From NCBI RefSeq assembly GCF_026241155.1, contig NZ_JAPFGP010000002.1, forward strand, positions 248,001 through 312,000: a DNA stretch of 64,000 bases, in the 5' to 3' direction. Source of the stretch: Paucibacter sp. PLA-PC-4 (GTDB lineage Bacteria > Pseudomonadota > Gammaproteobacteria > Burkholderiales > Burkholderiaceae_C). The position numbers and the translations under genes are program-made. Positions 34,431-42,743 of this stretch are shown in pieces; position 1 is the stretch's first letter, and the number at the start of each line of letters is the position of its first letter. The notes beneath the pieces are model-generated. The model saw only the letters and a program-made list of their open reading frames with translations. It searched no databases and was not told where the DNA came from.

Positions 34431-35168
34431 ATGGGACATGCACTCGCCCGCCCGTTGCTCGCTTGCGAGCCCGAGACGCCGGCCAACCGACTGCTGACGG
34501 CGCTCAGCGAGGCCGACCAGAAAGGCCTTTGGGCCGACTTGGAGCCGGTGCAGCTGCGCTATGGCCAAGTGATTCAGGAGCCCGGCCTGGACCTGAAGTA
34601 TTTGTATTTCCCGATCAGCGCCGTGGTCAGCCTGCTGTGCCCGACCGAAAACGGCGCGGCCACGCAGATTGCGGTCGTCGGCAACGAAGGAGCGGTTGGC
34701 GTTGCCCTGTTCATGGGCGGCGGAAGCATGCCCGGCCGGGCCTTCGTGCAATGTGCCGGTCAGGCCTGGCGCATCAAGGCGGTGCCGCTGCTGGCGGAGT
34801 TTCATCGCGGCGGTGCGCTGACCCAATTGCTGCTGCGCTCCACCCAGGCCCTGATCACGCAGATGGCGCAGACGGCGGTGTGCAACCGGCGCCACGGGTT
34901 GGAGCAGCAGCTCTGCCGCTGGCTCCTGCTGAGCCTGGACCGCCTGAGAGGCAATGAGATGGTGATCACCCACGAAACCATTGCCGGATTGCTGGGAGTG
35001 CGCCGCGAAGGCGTCACCGAGGCTACTGGCCATTTGCGCGAGCTGGGACTGATCGAGGGCAGCCGCGGCCATATCACCGTGCTGGACCGCCAGGGACTGG
35101 AAGCTCGGGCCTGCGAGTGCTACCGGGTGGTGCGCCGAGAGTGCGATCGCTTGCTGCCGCCCCTCTGA
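34431..35168 (+). CDS. Crp/Fnr family transcriptional regulator
   Basis: A 245-residue regulator with an N-terminal cyclic-nucleotide-binding-like beta-roll (LRYGQVIQEPGLDLKYLYFPISAVVSLL) and a C-terminal helix-turn-helix (THETIAGLLGVRREGVTEATGHLRELGLI). The roll lacks the FGE and RxS residues that bind cAMP, so another signal is likely. It belongs to the group with YFP at the sensor strand, frequent in Burkholderiales and Rhizobiales next to response-regulator genes. GGAGG lies 10 bases before ATG 34431. The CheB/CheR gene follows on the same strand after 53 bases. Confidence 0.88.
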   Translation: MGHALARPLLACEPETPANRLLTALSEADQKGLWADLEPVQLRYGQVIQEPGLDLKYLYFPISAVVSLLCPTENGAATQIAVVGNEGAVGVALFMGGGSMPGRAFVQCAGQAWRIKAVPLLAEFHRGGALTQLLLRSTQALITQMAQTAVCNRRHGLEQQLCRWLLLSLDRLRGNEMVITHETIAGLLGVRREGVTEATGHLRELGLIEGSRGHITVLDRQGLEARACECYRVVRRECDRLLPPL

Positions 35169-35221
35169 CCCGCCTGGGCGCCGGGGGATACTCGCCGCGC
35201 CGCCATTTTCTTCGCGCCCCC

Positions 35222-37774
35222 ATGAGTCCATCGGACGTCGTGCCCACATCCCCACCCCAGAGTGCCGCCGTCTGCCCCCGCATCGTCGGGCTGGGCGCGT
35301 CGGCCGGGGGGCTGGTGGCGCTAGAGCAATTTCTGGCCCAGGTACCGGCGCGCAGCGGCCTGGCCTATATCGTGGTCCAGCATCTCGATCCGACGCAGAA
35401 GGCGCTGCTGCCCGAGCTGCTGCAGCGGGTGACGGTGCTGCCGGTGCGCCAGGCCCAGGCGCAGCAGCTCATAGTGCCCGACAGCGTCTACGTAATCGGC
35501 CCGAACACCGAGCTGAGCGTGGCGGGCGGGCGGCTGCAACTGGCCCCGCCCTCGGAGCCGCGCGGTCTGCGATTGCCCGTCGATGTGCTGTTCTCCTCGC
35601 TGGCCCGTGAGCAGGGGCGGCAAGCCATCGCGGTGGTCTTGTCAGGCATGGGGGCCGACGGCACGCTGGGGCTGCAGGCCGTGCATGCGGTGGGCGGGCT
35701 GGGTGCGGCACAGGCGCCCGAGACCGCGCAGTTCGATGCGATGCCAAAGAGCGCGATCGCCACCGGCTGCGTGACTCTGGTCGAGCCGCCGCAGGCGCTG
35801 CCGGGCCGCATCCTGTCCTGGCTGGCGTGCGAGCCGGCGTCGGCCGCTCAGCCCGGGGATCTGCAGCGCATCTTCGGCTTGCTGCGGCAGCGCACCGGAC
35901 ATGACTTCTCGCTCTACAAGCCCAGCACCCTGCATCGCCGCATCGAGCGGCGCATGGCAATCCACGCGCTGACGAGCATGGCCGGCTATGCAGACTTCCT
36001 CAGTGAGAACCCGCAGGAGGTGGAGCTGCTGTTCAAGGAACTGCTGATCGGGGTGACCCGCTTCTTCCGCGATGGCCCTGTTTGGCAGCAACTGGCCGAG
36101 CAGACGCTGCCGGAGCTGCTGGCGCGCCGCGCCGGCCAGACCCAGCTGCGCGCCTGGGTGGTCGGCTGCTCCACTGGCGAGGAGGCCTACTCGCTGGCCA
36201 TTGTGTTTGCCGAAGTGGTGCAGCGCCTGCCCCAACACCGCAGTTGCAGCTTGCAGATCTTTGCGTCGGACCTGAGCCCGGACGCGATTGGCAGCGCGCG
36301 CCGGGGCCAGTACCCGGCTGCGCTGCGCGAGCAGATCTCGCCGCAGCGGCTGGCGCGCTTCTTCACCGTGCACGAGGGTGGGTATCGCATAGGCAAGAGC
36401 ATCCGCGACAGCGTGCTGTTCGCACAGCACGATGTGCTGTTGGACCCCCCGTTCACCAAGCTCGACCTGCTTTGCTGCCGCAATCTGATGATCTACTTCG
36501 ACGCGGCGCTGCAGCGCCGGCTGCTACCGCTGTTTCACTACAGCCTTCGGCCCGGCGGTGTACTGCTGCTGGGCAGCTCCGAAACAGTGGGGCGCTTCAC
36601 CCATCTGTTTGGCGCGATCGACTCGAAGCTGCGTCTGTACCTGCGCCAGGACCATGCTGTCGCCGGCAGCGAATTCATGATGACGTCGTTCCCCCCTCTT
36701 ACAAAGCTCAGCCAGGAGTCCGTCTTGAGCTCTAGCCAATCCCCCGCTGCGGGTCCCGAGAACCCCGAGAGCCTGCAGGTGGCGGCCGACCATCTGCTGC
36801 TGCAGGTGCATGCGCCGCCGGCCGTGGTGGTGAGCCCGGCCGGCGACATCGTCTACATCAGCGGTCGCACCGGCAAGTATCTGGAACCGGCATCCGGCAA
36901 GGCCAACTGGAACTTCCATGCAATGGTGCGCGAGGGCCTGCGCGCGCCGGTCAGCGAGGCTCTTCGCCAGGTGGTTCTGCAAGACGAGCCGGTGCTGCTG
37001 CGCGGCTTGCACCTGCCGGCCATGCCCGGCGTGCAGACGGTCGATGTGACGGTGCAGGCGGTGCGCGAGCCCGGGGTGCTGCAGGGCATGGTGATGATTG
37101 TGTTCCGCGATGTCGCCGCGCTGCCGGCCGGCCGCGGCCGGCGCAAGACGCCGCCCGTCCCGGACGTCTCGGCCGAGCTGCAGCAGTGCCGCGACGAGAT
37201 CCAGGCACTGCGAGAGGAGGCGCGGGCGACGAAGGAGGAGCTGCAGTCGGCGAACGAGGAGCTGCAGTCCACCAACGAAGAGCTCCAATCGGCGAACGAG
37301 GAGTTGACCACCTCAAAGGAGGAAATGCAGTCGATGAACGAGGAGCTGCAAACCGTCAATGCCGAGATGCAGACCAAGCTTGACGATCTTGCGCTGGCGC
37401 AGAGCGATATGAGGAATCTGCTCAACAGCACCGATATCGCGATGCTCTTCCTGGACCAGGGCCTGAATGTGCGACGCTTCACCGAGCGTGCATCCAAGCT
37501 GATCAATCTGCGCGACAGCGACATCGGCCGGCCGCTCAGCGACCTGACCACCAGCCTGCAGTACCCCGACCTGCATGAGGACGCGCACGAGACGCTGCGC
37601 ACGCTGGTGTTCTCCGAGAAGCAGATCCTGAGTAGCGATCAGCGCTGGTTCTCGGTGCGCATCATGCCCTACCGGCGCCTCGATAACGTTATCGACGGCG
37701 CGGTGATCACCTTTGTCGACATCACCGCGACCAAGGAGCTGGAGGCACGCCTGCGACTGGCCTCGAAGGCCTGA
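35222..37774 (+). CDS. CheB/CheR/PAS fusion protein
   Basis: An 850-residue cytoplasmic fusion. Residues 20-200 are a CheB methylesterase domain with Ser27 in GASAGG, histidine in VQHLDP and aspartate in SGMGADG. Residues 215-480 are a CheR methyltransferase domain with the SAM motif GCSTGEEAYSLAI and CCRNLMIYF. A long coiled coil of repeated EELQSANEELQSTNEEL units (about 680-750) connects to a C-terminal PAS domain of the PAS_10 type (STDIAMLFLDQGLNVRRFT). No receiver or kinase domain follows, unlike many family members. Such proteins are thought to control stress or motility networks rather than classical chemotaxis. Confidence 0.92.
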   Translation: MSPSDVVPTSPPQSAAVCPRIVGLGASAGGLVALEQFLAQVPARSGLAYIVVQHLDPTQKALLPELLQRVTVLPVRQAQAQQLIVPDSVYVIGPNTELSVAGGRLQLAPPSEPRGLRLPVDVLFSSLAREQGRQAIAVVLSGMGADGTLGLQAVHAVGGLGAAQAPETAQFDAMPKSAIATGCVTLVEPPQALPGRILSWLACEPASAAQPGDLQRIFGLLRQRTGHDFSLYKPSTLHRRIERRMAIHALTSMAGYADFLSENPQEVELLFKELLIGVTRFFRDGPVWQQLAEQTLPELLARRAGQTQLRAWVVGCSTGEEAYSLAIVFAEVVQRLPQHRSCSLQIFASDLSPDAIGSARRGQYPAALREQISPQRLARFFTVHEGGYRIGKSIRDSVLFAQHDVLLDPPFTKLDLLCCRNLMIYFDAALQRRLLPLFHYSLRPGGVLLLGSSETVGRFTHLFGAIDSKLRLYLRQDHAVAGSEFMMTSFPPLTKLSQESVLSSSQSPAAGPENPESLQVAADHLLLQVHAPPAVVVSPAGDIVYISGRTGKYLEPASGKANWNFHAMVREGLRAPVSEALRQVVLQDEPVLLRGLHLPAMPGVQTVDVTVQAVREPGVLQGMVMIVFRDVAALPAGRGRRKTPPVPDVSAELQQCRDEIQALREEARATKEELQSANEELQSTNEELQSANEELTTSKEEMQSMNEELQTVNAEMQTKLDDLALAQSDMRNLLNSTDIAMLFLDQGLNVRRFTERASKLINLRDSDIGRPLSDLTTSLQYPDLHEDAHETLRTLVFSEKQILSSDQRWFSVRIMPYRRLDNVIDGAVITFVDITATKELEARLRLASKA

Positions 37775-37784
37775 GGTCCGGGCC

Positions 37785-37877
37785 TTAGATATTCGCCATC
37801 GCGAGGAAGTCCAGCAGGCTGGAGCCGCCCAGCGTCGCGAAGGGCAGTAGCACGGCTTGAGCAGCGGCTGCTGCGAG
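37785..37877 (-). other. short protein-like scrap in the gap after the CheB/CheR gene
   Basis: A minus-strand frame ending at 37785-37787 reads AVLLPFATLGGSSLLDFLAM, resembling the LPFxSxGGSSLL motif near the C-terminus of FtsW/RodA-type proteins. There is no start or upstream domain. It sits next to the broken large hypothetical gene and is probably part of the same decayed locus. Weak evidence, a single short motif. Confidence 0.25.
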
Positions 37878-37906
37878 AACGGTGAGAAGGCGCCTTCGTC
37901 GAGCGT

Positions 37907-39399
37907 CTAGATGCGCTCGCGCAGCGCCTGCAGCTCCAGCAGCTCCAGCAGCTTATCGTGCACATCATTGCCCAGCACGCCGATGGCGCGCAGACCGGCG
38001 CCGTCGACGCCGCCGGCATGCACTTTACGGTCGCGTTCGCGCTGCCGCACTGCCAGCCGGCGCAGGTAGTCGTACTGGCTCTGGCCATCGGCGCGCTCGA
38101 TAAAGCTGCCGTCGCTGCGGCGCCCGGCGTCCTTGGCGGCGTTGCCGTCCTTCGCACCGCCGCTCGTCGACGGCGCGCTGCCGTGCTCGGGCATCAGGCC
38201 GTCGAGGCCGCGGACATTGTGGAAGCGGTTGACGCAGGAACCTTTGTCCTCGTCTTCGGCGATGCGGAACTCGCGCCGCAGGCTGCGGCCGTACAAGGTT
38301 TCCCATTCGGCGACGATGGCGATCTGATGCGGCGAGTCGGCATGCTGGGTCCGGACGCGGCAGATCTCGCGGTCGCGCTCCTGGCGGGCCTCGCTGTTGC
38401 CACCGGGCTTGGGACTGGCGCGCATTTTCAGACCCCGCATCCCCAGCTCGTTCACCGGACTGGCAGCCAGCGACTTGTCGTCACCGATGGTGTGCAGCAG
38501 CGTGATGCCCTTGCGCTGAAAATTGGCACCCAGGGTTTCGTTGCGCGCGCGCCAGGTGTCCTCCAGCAGCTTGGCGTCGGATACCGTCGCGGCCAGCGAG
38601 TAAAAGCGCAGGTCCCAGCCCTTGAAGTGGTCTATCTTGATACTCTTGTCTTCTCTGTTCCGTACCATCGCGTGCAGCTTGTCCGACCCCATCGGACCCA
38701 GCGCGCACCACAGCCGCCGCGAGGGCTTAGCGATCGGCGCACCGGGCTCGAGCTGGCGGAGTAAATCTCGCCAAGTATCGAAAGGCTCTACGTAGAGCGG
38801 GTCGTTGTCCAGCCACAGCACCAGCACCGGGTGGGCTGCGGGCTGGCGGCCCGGCAGTGGCTTGAACCATTTGTAAGGCACGGCCTCGGGCAGCGTGCGC
38901 GGCGGCTGGCTCTATGGCAGGAATTAGCCCAGATGCTCAGTGTCGGCTGGCGCGTAGTCGGCCGCGATGAGTGCCGCCAGCACGGCAAAACGCATACGCC
39001 GCCGACTCTCGACCGACTCGGCATAGGGACCACCTGAGATCATCGTCGCCAGCACGATGATGCGGCCGGCCCGGTCGCCCGCCGACAGATGTGTGGCGAT
39101 CTCTCGCTTGAAGGCGGCCAAGCCTTGATGCTTGCGTTTCAGCTTCTGCTGCTCGACCCGGCCGAGCTTGTGTAAACGCTCGTCGCGGGCGGGCGTCACC
39201 GAACCCAGCAGGGCATGCCACAGCCGTGCGTCGACATCCTGGACCGCAAAGCGCTGCTCGATGCGCGGCTCGTTGTCGGCCTGCCGCGTGCTCTGCAGCA
39301 GCGGCTCGCGCAGCACGAAGGCACCGGCCGCCAGTAGCAACCCGCCAGCCAACCGCTGCTCAGCAGCCCGCTGCCACCCAACCTTGATTCCGTGCTCAT
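37907..39399 (-). pseudogene. large conserved hypothetical protein, broken by a frameshift and two in-frame stops
   Basis: One ancestral gene read on the minus strand. It starts at ATG 39399 with AGGGAG upstream, changes frame near 39350 within a membrane helix (WLAG / LAGGLLLAAGAFVL), and then stays in one frame to the end at 37907. That frame is interrupted by TAA at 38924-38926 and TAG at 38912-38914, four codons apart. Sequence on both sides is protein-like: RRRMRFAVLAALIAADYAPADTEHLG before, and LPEAVPYKWFKPLPG, HPVLVLWLDNDPL and ALGPMGSDKLHAMV after. IVAEWETLYGRSL and RGLDGLMPE match a widespread, undescribed proteobacterial family that is usually much longer. Function unknown; this copy is dead and C-terminally short. 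Confidence 0.75.
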
Positions 39400-39650
39400 T
39401 GCGACTCCCTGCCGATCCATGTTCGGCTTGGTCGGACACTAGGTGCCTGCCCGGCGCAACGCATCCGATGGACAAGGGTGTTGCGCGGTGCGTCCGGCGC
39501 GATCGGGGCAATCCGTCCTGCGGGCTAGTGAGAGCAGGGCCCCTAGAAGCATGACCCCCCCAAGCTTGATCGTTGAGCGGACGTGGCCCGCTGTCTAGTC
39601 TGCACAGCAAGCCGGCGCTCTTGCCGGCTGCTACTCTCAAGGAGGCACCC

Positions 39651-40400
39651 ATGGCCAGATTCGGCATCGAAGCCATTCGTTACTGCAACCACGCCCGCGC
39701 CGCCGGCGTGACCACATCGAGTGACCTGACCTACACCTTCAATCGCGCCAACGGCTTTGACAGCAAGCTGCGCAGCGCCGGCCATGGCCGCGCGTTCTAC
39801 TGGGCCAATACCGACTGCTGGGAGACCGATATCCGTGACAACGACCGCGGCGGCGGTGATCGGAGCTGGGTCGACGATGTCGATCTATTCTGGATCGAGA
39901 CCCATGGCAACCACACTGCGGACGGCCAGGCCCTGATGCTTTACGACACGCCGCAGACCGGCTGGTTCACCTTCTCGGGCGACTGGCAGCTGGGCGAGAA
40001 CTGGAATGCCGAATGGGTGATGGCCTATTCCTGCAAGACGGTGGATCGCAACAACGTGGCCGGGCTGTGGAACATCTTCGGCGGCCTGCATATCTACTGC
40101 GGTGCCTGGGAGAACATGTACGACGCCTGGACCACCGACGAGTGTGGCGAGGATGTGGCGCACAACCTGGTGCATGGCGACTCCGTCTCGCATGCCTGGC
40201 ATGACGGTGTCTCCGACTGGGCCGTTGACAACCACCCGATCACCGTCTGCGTCGGCGACGCTGCAACCTGGAACAACGGCAATGTTCGCTGGGACCTCAG
40301 CGCGCTCAATCGTGACCATCTGTGGGGCCATGGCAGCGTCGTGCCCGATCTGCCGCCCAGCCGCCAGGCCTGCTTGCTGTGGCGCTGGACCGAGGGCTGA
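39651..40400 (+). CDS. predicted clan CD (caspase-like) protein, DUF6345-like
   Basis: A 249-residue soluble protein without signal peptide. Two features stand out. A hydrophobic strand ends in His-Gly (VDLFWIETHGN, His85), and 43 residues later a second strand ends in Ser-Cys (AEWVMAYSCKT, Cys128). This is the dyad layout of clan CD cysteine peptidases, where caspase-3 has 42 residues between His and Cys. A third conserved region is GLHIYCGAWENMYDAWTTDECGED. The overall pattern recalls the uncharacterised DUF6345 family. GGAGG lies 5 bases before ATG. The next gene, 50 bases downstream, encodes the presumed partner. Protease activity is predicted, not shown, and the fold could be noncatalytic. 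Confidence 0.75.
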   Translation: MARFGIEAIRYCNHARAAGVTTSSDLTYTFNRANGFDSKLRSAGHGRAFYWANTDCWETDIRDNDRGGGDRSWVDDVDLFWIETHGNHTADGQALMLYDTPQTGWFTFSGDWQLGENWNAEWVMAYSCKTVDRNNVAGLWNIFGGLHIYCGAWENMYDAWTTDECGEDVAHNLVHGDSVSHAWHDGVSDWAVDNHPITVCVGDAATWNNGNVRWDLSALNRDHLWGHGSVVPDLPPSRQACLLWRWTEG

Positions 40401-40450
40401 GAGCCGAAGCCTGAAGCGTTCAACAAACTTCTTACCGGACATCAACAATC

Positions 40451-41392
40451 ATGGACATCAATCAACTGATGGAATCGCTCGCGGCCTCCTTCAAGCAGGA
40501 GCTGCCCGCCGAGCTGGCCATTCTGGAGCTGCGTCGAAGCTCGGTCGACGAGCAGCAGCGCCGTCTTCGCAAGCTACTCAAGGGCAGCAGCGAGGCCTGC
40601 GACCAGAACTTCGAACGCGGCCAGTGGGAGACTTTCGACGACCACACGCTGGTGCGTCTGAGCGAGGGCGCCAGGGCCGTGCTCTATCACGCCAGCGGCG
40701 CGGTCAAGCTCAGCAGCGGGCTGGCGCCGATGGAGGCTTTGTTCAAAGAGGCCCAGCCCAAGCAGCAACTCGCCGATCACACCGCCAAGCTGCTGCAGTC
40801 GCTGGGCCTGCATGACTCGCTAGGGCGCGGCGAGGCTTTGAGCTTCGAGCGGCTGTGGCAGATCAAGGCGGCCGCTACGGACCGCAGCGGGCATCAGAGC
40901 GAGCCGGTGCTGTGCCGCGCGATCGGTGCGTTCCGGCACCACATCGAGGGCATCCCGGTGCTGGGCCCCGCCTCGGCGGCGCTGCAGATCGCCGGCAACG
41001 GCGAGTTCGACATGCTCTCGACCCTGCTGCGCAGTCCCGGTGGCGAAGCGCTGGAGCGCGCCAAGCCGCTGCACCCGGAGCGCGCGGTTCGCCAGTTACT
41101 GAGCCAGCTGCAGGCCAAGTTCGAGCTGCAGCGCGGCAAGCAAGACAGCCAGATCGACTTCGAGTGCCGCGACGGCCTGCGCTTCGGCTATCTGAGCCTT
41201 TCCAAGCGCAAGGTTCAGCGCCTTTTGGCGCCTGTCTATATGGCGACCATCGACGTCACCCACGACAAGCTGCGCCAAGGCCTGATCCTGGTGACCGCCG
41301 CGACGGAGAAGGAGTATCTGCCGCTGAACCCGCCGGGCCAGGAGAACCCGCCGACGCTGAGCAGTAAGACCGCCGGCAAGCGCTGCTGCTGA
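40451..41392 (+). CDS. partner of the clan-CD-like protein, possible propeptide/inhibitor domain
   Basis: A 313-residue soluble protein of no family I can name with certainty. The middle stretch RHHIEGIPVLGPASAALQIAGNGEFDMLSTLLR resembles the propeptide fold of thermolysin-type and related secreted peptidases (pattern: hydrophobic, GIPV.G, then a strand ending in a short hairpin). The final third has LLAPVYMATIDV followed by LRQGLILVTAATEKEYLPL. In some actinobacterial proteins, as I recall, similar propeptide-like regions are fused directly to DUF6345-like domains, which would make this a split version. The gene sits 50 bases behind the predicted peptidase gene with no terminator between, so one transcript is likely. 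The protein ends in KRCC. Confidence 0.65.
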   Translation: MDINQLMESLAASFKQELPAELAILELRRSSVDEQQRRLRKLLKGSSEACDQNFERGQWETFDDHTLVRLSEGARAVLYHASGAVKLSSGLAPMEALFKEAQPKQQLADHTAKLLQSLGLHDSLGRGEALSFERLWQIKAAATDRSGHQSEPVLCRAIGAFRHHIEGIPVLGPASAALQIAGNGEFDMLSTLLRSPGGEALERAKPLHPERAVRQLLSQLQAKFELQRGKQDSQIDFECRDGLRFGYLSLSKRKVQRLLAPVYMATIDVTHDKLRQGLILVTAATEKEYLPLNPPGQENPPTLSSKTAGKRCC

Positions 41393-41416
41393 GGCCGGCC
41401 GAGGCCGGGCGATCCG

Positions 41417-42037
41417 TCAGCGCCGCCGCGCGAAGGCATCGGGGTGCTGAGGCCCGTACCAGTTCTTCTCCTCGGCATGGTCTAGCAAGAGGAAGCGCGG
41501 CAACTGCGGCACTGCCAGCAGCAACGCGCCGCTGAGCAAGAAGCCCGCCGCCAGCAGCAGATGGACCTGGCCGAGCGGAAAATGCAGCAGCACGCCGGCC
41601 GCCGCCGTCGCCGCGGCCAGTTGCGCTGCCGCGATATGCCCGGCCGCCATGCGGGCGATCAGTGCGTCTGCCATGTCGGCCACCCTCACCAGCAGACCCA
41701 GCGACAGGGCCGCCGCGCAGGCACCGAAGCACAGCGACGACAGACCCAGCGGCTGCAGGCGCAGCGGCAGTAGCAGGCCGGTGGCCGGTAGCACGAACAC
41801 CAACATCAAGGCCTCGACTATTGTCCACCAGCGGTTCAGCGGCACGCCCCATTTGGAGCGCATGCCGGCCGTCATTTCAGCGAACCAGCCACTGCAGGCC
41901 GCGCGTGCGACCGGGAAGGGCGACGCGGCTATGCGCCAGGCGGCGACTGCGGCAACACCGAACATCAGCAGGTTCAGCAGCGTCGCCTCCGCAATGGCGC
42001 CCAGCTGCAGGCCTGGCGCGAGGCCGTGCTGGCCCAC
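41417..42037 (-). CDS. hypothetical integral membrane protein, start uncertain
   Basis: Up to 206 residues with about five hydrophobic segments (LLNLLMFGVAAVAAW, IVEALMLVFVLPATGLLLPL, GLSSLCFGACAAALSLGLLV and two more), and a polar tail DHAEEKNWYGPQHPDAFARRR. The tail looks like an authentic C-terminus. The upstream end runs straight into a MocR-type fragment on the other strand from about 41980, so the true N-terminus was probably cut off by a rearrangement. No family recognised. Confidence 0.5.
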   Translation of the reverse strand: MGQHGLAPGLQLGAIAEATLLNLLMFGVAAVAAWRIAASPFPVARAACSGWFAEMTAGMRSKWGVPLNRWWTIVEALMLVFVLPATGLLLPLRLQPLGLSSLCFGACAAALSLGLLVRVADMADALIARMAAGHIAAAQLAAATAAAGVLLHFPLGQVHLLLAAGFLLSGALLLAVPQLPRFLLLDHAEEKNWYGPQHPDAFARRR

Positions 42038-42263
42038 TTTCCGCCGGGCACGCGGGTCAGCAGCACGGATGGCGGCTATGTGCTGTGGGTTACATTGCCC
42101 GGCGGCCTGGACGCCTGCGCGCTACTTGAAGAGACTCGGTGCCGGGGCTACAGCTTCGTGCCGGCGCGGTCTTCAGCATGGGCACGCAGTTTGACAATTG
42201 CCTGCGGCTGAGGGCCGGCCACCCGCTCGATGCGGCACGGCTGCAGGGCGTCCGCTGCTCGGG
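41980..42263 (+). pseudogene. MocR-type (GntR plus aminotransferase) regulator, C-terminal fragment
   Basis: The plus strand reads RRLRNGAQLQAWREAVLAHFPPGTRVSSTDGGYVLWVTLPGGLDACALLEETRCRGYSFVP. That is the C-terminal part of the fold-type I aminotransferase domain of MocR/PdxR regulators. The frame shifts near 42165 and continues as GAVFSMGTQFDNCLRLRAGHPLDAAR, also typical. Everything upstream (winged helix, PLP domain) is absent; the left break coincides with the N-terminus of the minus-strand membrane gene. Clearly a nonfunctional scrap. Confidence 0.75.
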
Positions 42264-42313
42264 AGCAGTCGGCCATCCGGCTGCTGGCGGCCAGCAGCCC
42301 TCGGCACCGCGGC

Positions 42314-42664
42314 TCAGAGCCAGCCTAGCAGCAACTCCGGCGGCCGGGCGATCAGCGCACGCCGATCCTGCACGACGATGGGGCGCTGCAGCAGGATGGG
42401 GTGGGCGGCAATCGCCGCCAACAGGTCCAGTTCGCCCAGCGACGGGTCGGCCAGTCCCAGGCGCTGGTACTCGTCCTCACTGCTGCGCAGGAGCTCGCGG
42501 GCCGGGAGGCCCAGCAGGGCCACCAGGCCCTGCAACTCGGCAACATCGGGTGGTGTCTTCAGATACTCGATCACCAAGGGGTTCAGGCCTCGGGCCTGAA
42601 GCAGGGCCAGTGCCTCGCGGGACTTGGAGCAGCGCGGGTTGTGATAGATGCTGGGGCTTTTCAT
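42314..42664 (-). CDS. arsC: ArsC family arsenate reductase (glutaredoxin-type)
   Basis: A 116-residue reductase. IYHNPRCSKSREALALL supplies the single active cysteine and the following basic residues of the ArsC/YffB group, and the RPIVV segment near residue 95 provides the anion-binding arginine. It uses glutathione and glutaredoxin to reduce arsenate, though many homologues have no demonstrated role in arsenic resistance. No other ars gene is adjacent, so the name is by family. The longer frame to 42757 overlaps the divergent acyl-CoA synthetase start and is rejected; ATG 42664 is used. Confidence 0.85.
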   Translation of the reverse strand: MKSPSIYHNPRCSKSREALALLQARGLNPLVIEYLKTPPDVAELQGLVALLGLPARELLRSSEDEYQRLGLADPSLGELDLLAAIAAHPILLQRPIVVQDRRALIARPPELLLGWL

Positions 42665-42743
42665 GGCGCTAGGGTAAGCCATGAGGCCGCTGGCGTCGCT
42701 GCTCGCTACCCTCAGCGGCTCATTGCCACGAGGCGGAGGCCGG

